Source of the DNA: an uncultured Rikenella sp.
GTDB lineage: Bacteria; Bacteroidota; Bacteroidia; Bacteroidales; Rikenellaceae
Length of the DNA: 9,302 nucleotides
Assembly: GCF_910577125.1 (NCBI RefSeq)
Contig: NZ_CAJTMN010000077.1
Coordinates: forward strand, 1-9,302
Direction of reading: 5' to 3'
Shown: piece after piece, positions 6,206 to 9,302 of the stretch
Numbering within the stretch: position 1 is the first letter of the stretch
Layout: each line of letters opens with the position of its first letter
The notes under the pieces: generated by a model
Told to the model about the DNA's origin: nothing
The model's database searches: none
The model's input: only the letters and a program-made list of their open reading frames with translations
Translations under genes and position numbers: made by a program

Positions 6206-6391
6206 CCCGCCCCGGGCAACCGCGGTTACAGCGCAGGCATACTGGAATTTGCCGGTCACCTCGGATTCTGCTGGTCGTCCGCTACGCATGAGACTTACAG
6301 TATATTTTTGAACTTTTACGCACGTTACCTCAATCCCAGTGACTCGCACAATCGCGGCTACGGTCTTCAGTTGCGTTGCCTCTCGGAATAA
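6206..6391 (+). pseudogene. Variable-domain cassette 5
   Basis: Fifty-eight codons from 6215: PAPGNRGYSAGIL, then FCWSSATHETYSIFLNF, LNPSDSHNRGYG and LQLRCLSE, then TAA at 6389-6391. The frame is open upstream only to a TGA at 6152-6154, and that stretch has no ATG, GTG or TTG, so it has no standard start. It lies 63 bp upstream of, and divergent from, the protease start, in the protease-terminase gap. It shares YSIFL/YSIYL wording and 'LNP' with cassettes 3 and 4, so it belongs to the same family but has diverged freely in the core. Confidence 0.75.
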
Positions 6392-6481
6392 ACGGTACCG
6401 GCGGACACGCCGAAATAGTCGGGTTTACCCCAAGGCAGCCTCTACCCAATTAACGAATGATTGGGCCGACCCAGCCGCAGC

Positions 6482-6529
6482 AAAACGAAGTTTTGCCCGT
6501 CCACGGGACGTGGGGCCTGCCCGGCCCGA
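6482..6529 (+). repeat. Inverted repeat with 26-bp identical core, left arm
   Basis: The core 6495-6520 is the exact reverse complement of 7136-7161. Both arms lie in the protease-terminase gap, so about 600 bp between them could invert. Confidence 0.75.
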
Positions 6530-6547
6530 GGGCAGTCGATGCTCGAC

Positions 6548-6620
6548 CGCGCGCCACGCCTTAAAGGGAAAATCATTCAAAAGCGTAACCCGCTTTTGAA
6601 TATGATTTTCCAAGGCGCGA
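6548..6620 (-). repeat. Palindromic element, stem type A
   Basis: CGCGCGCCACGCCTTAAAGG, stem GAAAATCATTCAAAAGCG / CGCTTTTGAATATGATTTTC, then CAAGGCGCGA. Preceded by GGGCAGTCGATGCTCGAC, a shortened form of the companion module seen at 4668 and 8952. Confidence 0.8.
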
Positions 6621-6643
6621 GATAAGAACAAGACTGAAACCCT

Positions 6644-6660
6644 GCGACCCGCAGGGTCGC
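6644..6660. repeat. 17-nt mini-hairpin family, copy 5
   Basis: GCGACCC-GCA-GGGTCGC, a perfect stem. It is followed by the same GCGGGCCGGAGCC module as copy 3. Confidence 0.65.
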
Positions 6661-6910
6661 GCGGGCCGGAGCCACCCCAGGCGTAGGCCTGCAACTCGGC
6701 GGTGCTCGTTTCCGGCCTCGCTGGCTCCGACCCGCATAGACACAGACCAATTCTCAGCCCACTCCTCCGCCCCGTTCGGCCTGTCGCCCACTCCCCCGAG
6801 GCGCTTCGCGCCTGGGCGACAAGGCCGGCGATTCTACGAATCGCAAAAGCTAAGAACAAAGCACGGCAACAGTTCGGCCCGCTTCTCCGCCCCCGGCTCG
6901 GCCCAGCGCG

Positions 6911-6938
6911 GCGCGAAAACCGCAACCGGTTTTCGCGC
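6911..6938. repeat. Hairpin repeat GCGCGAAAACC, copy 2
   Basis: Twelve-bp stem with CAAC loop; homologous flanks to the copy at 3026. It could terminate transcription coming from the terminase gene, although it lies about 275 bp past the stop. Confidence 0.7.
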
Positions 6939-7012
6939 CCGAAGAACAGTCGCAGCCCAAAGCACCGCCCCGTGTCCACCTCACTGCGGCTCCGCTGTCG
7001 CTCCGCCGCGCT

Positions 7013-7035
7013 TCGAGCGCCTTAAGAGGCGCACG
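7013..7035. repeat. Collapsed palindromic element lacking its stem
   Basis: The sequence GAGCGCCTTAAGAGGCGC joins a left end (GCGCCTTA) directly to a right end (AGAGGCGC). The DNA to its left (6965-7012) matches the DNA to the left of the intact element at 135, so this looks like a copy from which the central hairpin was precisely or nearly precisely removed. Confidence 0.45.
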
Positions 7036-7049
7036 GTTGGTTTGAGGGT

Positions 7050-7096
7050 ACTGCCCTTACGCCGGGCGGGCGGTGCGTGCCGCACTCCCAATGGGC
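7050..7096 (+). repeat. 47-bp direct repeat, copy 2
   Basis: Identical to 325-371. It lies just right of the collapsed palindromic element and left of a CAGCCTCTACCCTAA tag, which also occurs in related forms at about 3123 and 6436. Confidence 0.85.
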
Positions 7097-7121
7097 AGCC
7101 TCTACCCTAACAGGATAGAAC

Positions 7122-7170
7122 TGCGCTCGGGCCGCGCAGGCCCCACGTCCCGTGGACGGGCGAAACTGCG
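7122..7170 (-). repeat. Inverted repeat with 26-bp identical core, right arm
   Basis: Partner of 6482-6529. It is followed by GGCAGCCTCTGCCCC, close to the terminase stop. Confidence 0.75.
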
Positions 7171-7212
7171 TTTCGCTAAGGCAGCCTCTGCCCCACTCTT
7201 TGACCGTCCGCC

Positions 7213-8823
7213 TCACCCCTTGGCGAACCCTCCGATCCGGAGCCGTCCCCGCCTCGGCTCCAGCTCCATTTCGACCACCCCCGTAAGCGCATCCGGCCCA
7301 TCGTCATGCGCATTCGCGCGGAAAGTCCTCCGAAACCCCTCGACCTCCGCCGCCAGCTCCGGCCACCGTCTCCTCCAGTCCGCCGGGAAACGGATCATCC
7401 GCTCCACCGTCGGCGCATACGTCAAGATTCTCGACTCCTTGTTCCCCGCTTGGTGGAACAGCCGGAACGCACACCCGCGCTCCCCCAGCTCCCTGAGTCT
7501 CCGCTCCACCGCCCTTCCAAACCCCCTTCCCCCGTTGTTGCTCTCGATATACGCCACCGTCGTTCCCTCCCTCGCCAGCATCTGCGCCACCACCTCCTCC
7601 GTTCTCTCCATCGGTTCCGCCGAATAGACCGCCTCCGTGACATAGCACAACCCGTCCTCCCCCACCACATAGCAGATCGAGCAGAGCCGATCGCCACCCG
7701 TATCCGCCGTATCCGTATAGTTCGCCCTCCGCACGATCTGCGCCGGCAGCCTCTGATAGGTTCCGAACTCCCCATAGAGCAGCCCCTCCCTGGCCACCGG
7801 ATTATTTTGGAAGAGCGCCTCGAAGAGCGCCGGATCCGTTCCCCTGCGCATCCTCAGCCATTCCACCGAATGCCTCTGCGGCCACAGCGCCTCTCCCTCC
7901 CTTCGCGGGTCGATCTCCGTCGGCGGCGAGACCTTGATCGCCTCGAACCGCACCGCCACCCACACTTCCGGTTCGACCCCTTCCCCCTCCAGCCACCCCC
8001 ACTTCGTCGGCACGACCACCCGTTCCGCCCGCATCAGGCCTCCGATCAGATCCTCCTCGTGCCACCTCGTCGACACCACCAGCTCCTGCGCCTGCCCGTG
8101 GAGCCTCGTTCTGACCACCGCCTGATACCACTCCCAGACCCTTTCCCTCACCAGCGGCGAGTTCGCCTCCAGCATATTTTTGTACAAATCGTCCGTCACC
8201 ATCACATCGACCCTGTTTCCCGTGAGCGACCCCATCCTTCCGACCAGCCTCAATCCCCCCTCCCTTCCCACACAATCCACCTCCTGCACCGTTCTCCTGG
8301 CCGTCCGCTCCATCCGACTTTTTTTCCCGCTTCCCCCTTTGATTCTCGTCCGCGGGAATATCCTCGCATACTCCTCCCCCTCCATCACCCGCTGCACCTC
8401 CCTTCCGAACCTTCCGGCCAGCGCCAGCGAGTACGAGGCGACCGCGACCCGTCGATCCGGCTCCCTGCCGAGCAGAAACGCCGGCAGCAAGACCGACGCC
8501 CCCCTGCTTTTTCCGTGCTGCGGCGGGACACAGACCATCATCCTCCTGATCCTCCCCTCCGCAAACGCCTCCAGGAGTCTGTAATACGCCTCATGAAACG
8601 GCGTCCACTCCATTTCCGGCGCGACGATCTTCACAAACTCCCGGAACGACCTCCTCGCCCGTTCATACCTCGGTTCATCCGCTCCGACCACCAGCATCCT
8701 CTGTTTCCGTTCCCTCCGCCCCTCTTTTTTCTTTTTCCGAATACCAATCTTTTCTTTCAAAACCGACCCCCCACTTTGATTAGACCTCATTCTCCACCTT
8801 TTCGCCTTTGCTTCTGTTTTCAC
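7213..8823 (-). CDS. Phage terminase large subunit (TerL)
   Basis: The product is 536 residues: the ATPase and nuclease motor that cuts concatemeric DNA and pumps it through the portal. Motifs in order: Walker A VPPQHGKS at 99-106; Walker B VDVMVTDD at 205-212; coupling motif STRWHEEDL at 251-259; then an RNase H-like nuclease domain with acidic clusters DTADTGGD (371-378), YIESNNGG (425-432, Glu427) and HDDGPDAL (506-513). All expected catalytic residues are present, so the enzyme looks functional. The listed start is GTG at 8823; residues 1-42 are very Lys/Arg-rich and poorly conserved in appearance. An ATG at 8790 (Met12) with AAGGTGGAG just upstream is a realistic alternative, and Met43 is another. 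The gene is first in transcription order, but the next gene is 1.07 kb away and is a protease instead of the portal. About 60 bp of AT-rich DNA upstream (8824-8885) may hold the promoter; I see no clear TAnnTTTG box there. Confidence 0.95.
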   Translation of the reverse strand: MKTEAKAKRWRMRSNQSGGSVLKEKIGIRKKKKEGRRERKQRMLVVGADEPRYERARRSFREFVKIVAPEMEWTPFHEAYYRLLEAFAEGRIRRMMVCVPPQHGKSRGASVLLPAFLLGREPDRRVAVASYSLALAGRFGREVQRVMEGEEYARIFPRTRIKGGSGKKSRMERTARRTVQEVDCVGREGGLRLVGRMGSLTGNRVDVMVTDDLYKNMLEANSPLVRERVWEWYQAVVRTRLHGQAQELVVSTRWHEEDLIGGLMRAERVVVPTKWGWLEGEGVEPEVWVAVRFEAIKVSPPTEIDPRREGEALWPQRHSVEWLRMRRGTDPALFEALFQNNPVAREGLLYGEFGTYQRLPAQIVRRANYTDTADTGGDRLCSICYVVGEDGLCYVTEAVYSAEPMERTEEVVAQMLAREGTTVAYIESNNGGRGFGRAVERRLRELGERGCAFRLFHQAGNKESRILTYAPTVERMIRFPADWRRRWPELAAEVEGFRRTFRANAHDDGPDALTGVVEMELEPRRGRLRIGGFAKG

Positions 8824-8980
8824 TCCTCTATTGTTGCATTTTCAAATACTTTATATCTATTCAAGAGTTTTTCTATTTTATTTCTCCACACCGGACCTCT
8901 CCGCTCAGCTTTTTCTTTCGGTTTCCCCTCCACCCCCAGCTCGCCCGCGCAGGGCAGTTCCATCCGGTTCAAAGCTCGCC

Positions 8981-9053
8981 CGCGCGCCACACCTTAACAG
9001 GAAAATCCTCAAAATGTGCCGGCACGTTTTGACAAGATTTCCCCAGGCGCGCG
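8981..9053 (-). repeat. Palindromic element, stem type C
   Basis: It has the same ends and the same asymmetric spacer (ACACCTTAACAGG) as the type A copies, but the inner stem is AAATCCTCAAAATGTGCC / GGCACGTTTTGACAAGATTT. Thus the ends are constant while the stem has been replaced by a different self-complementary sequence. The companion GGGCAGTTCCATCCGGTTC lies at 8952-8970. Confidence 0.75.
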
Positions 9054-9075
9054 GACAGAGAACAGAACAAAGAGT

Positions 9076-9126
9076 TGGGCCGACACAGCCATTCGCCCAC
9101 CGCGGGCACGCGGGGCCCGCCCGGCC
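9076..9126 (-). repeat. 50-bp inverted repeat, right arm
   Basis: Reverse-complement partner of 2942-2991, with only one or two differences visible. It sits between the two palindromic elements at 8981 and 9178. Confidence 0.8.
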
Positions 9127-9177
9127 GACGCATTCGCGCCATGGCGGCCGGCCGTTACTACTCCTGTTATAGCCTAA

Positions 9178-9252
9178 CGCGCGCCGACGCCTTAAAAGGG
9201 AAATCATTCAAAAGCGCGGCTCGCTTTTGAATAAGATTTTCCAAGGTGCGCG
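9178..9252 (-). repeat. Palindromic element, stem type A
   Basis: CGCGCGCCGACGCCTTAAAAGG, stem GAAATCATTCAAAAGCG / CGCTTTTGAATAAGATTTTC, then CAAGGTGCGCG. It lies 124 bp from the type C copy, giving a third closely spaced pair in the window. Confidence 0.8.
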
Positions 9253-9302
9253 GACAATGCCCGATTAATTTACCTTAAGAAAGCCCGCTAACGTTATTCG
9301 GC

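Larger units (their letters stand above)
6143..7212. repeat. Non-coding spacer between protease and terminase genes
   Basis: This 1070-bp gap contains cassette 5, the inverted repeat arm at 6482, the palindromic element at 6548, the mini-hairpin at 6644 with its GCCTGCAACTCGG module (to about 6735), the hairpin at 6828-6844, the hairpin at 6911, the CCGTGTCC module at 6965, the collapsed palindromic element at 7013, the 47-bp direct repeat at 7050 and the inverted arm at 7122. No standalone gene is supported. Confidence 0.65.
8824..9302. repeat. Upstream region of terminase and repeat cluster
   Basis: 8824-8885 is AT-rich and directly upstream of terminase, so it is the likely leader. From 8940 come the GGGCAGTTC companion, the type C palindromic element, the inverted repeat arm at 9076, a GGCGGCCGGCCG stretch and the type A element at 9178. 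From 9253 to the window end I recognise nothing. No small terminase gene is seen directly upstream of TerL. Confidence 0.6.

Noticed and set aside
1973..6391. Classic diversity-generating retroelement template/variable pairs
   Set aside because: There is no reverse transcriptase or accessory gene in the window, and the copies differ at many positions, including C/T third-codon changes, so adenine-only mutagenesis from one template does not explain them. Distant relation to such a target remains possible.
8824..8885. Terminase promoter with TTG and TAnnTTTG boxes
   Set aside because: Only a poor match (GTATTTG) is present, and the nearest TTG is about 13 bp away instead of the expected 19-21.
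7306..8997. 563-residue open frame on the plus strand opposite terminase
   Set aside because: Its Arg/Pro/His-rich composition mirrors the terminase codons, and terminase has all its motifs on the other strand.
135..9252. Integron attC sites next to gene cassettes
   Set aside because: The element ends do not carry the RYYYAAC/GTTRRRY core sites, and spacing to the cassettes is not regular.
1..9302. CRISPR array
   Set aside because: Repeats are not evenly spaced with unique spacers of constant size; they are palindromic interspersed modules.
1..9302. Insertion sequence or integrase gene
   Set aside because: No frame shows transposase, serine or tyrosine recombinase motifs.

Overview
The window is GC-rich DNA that looks like a Bacteroidales genome, possibly Alistipes or another Rikenellaceae member. 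This is inferred from the base composition, from A-rich leaders in place of strong ribosome sites, and from domain fragments of the 'Fibrobacter succinogenes major paralogous' type, which is common in gut Bacteroidetes. No gene gives a firm taxonomic label.

Four intact genes, all on the minus strand, form part of a tailed-phage head module. In transcription order they are terminase large subunit (8823-7213), ClpP-like prohead protease (6142-5225), HK97-type major capsid protein (4234-3251) and portal protein (1677-472). Together they cover DNA packaging, the packaging vertex, the shell and shell maturation. No small terminase, head-tail connector, tail, integrase, lysis or reverse transcriptase gene is visible, so this is a piece of a prophage or phage-derived island. 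The portal gene comes last instead of directly after the terminase.

The gaps between these genes are the unusual part. Normal phage head genes nearly touch, but here they are separated by about 1.57, 0.99 and 1.07 kb. Each gap holds (a) one or two short plus-strand fragments of a variable C-terminal domain, five in all, four of exactly 58 codons; they start at a Pro-Gly-Tyr-Arg-like motif, centre on Trp-Ser-Ser and end in Leu-Arg-Cys-Leu-Ser-Glu, nearly always followed by stop; and (b) a mosaic of GC-rich palindromic repeats. The fragments have diverged cores but a nucleotide-identical 3' end, and at least two have no usable start codon. They look like silent, promoterless domain cassettes.

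The repeats fall into families. One is a palindromic element of roughly 65-78 bp with constant ends (CGCGCGCC...GGCGCGCG), an asymmetric inner spacer and exchangeable central stems. Another is a 17-nt mini-hairpin whose stem bases change in compensating pairs. Others are longer modules present in two to four copies, in direct or inverted orientation. The two window ends (1-471 and 8824-9302) are made of the same repeats.

The main proposal (inference) is that the spacers of this phage module serve as a store or landing zone for variable-domain cassettes, bounded by a mobile or recombinogenic palindromic repeat family. The receiving full-length gene and the enzyme that would move the cassettes are not in the window.
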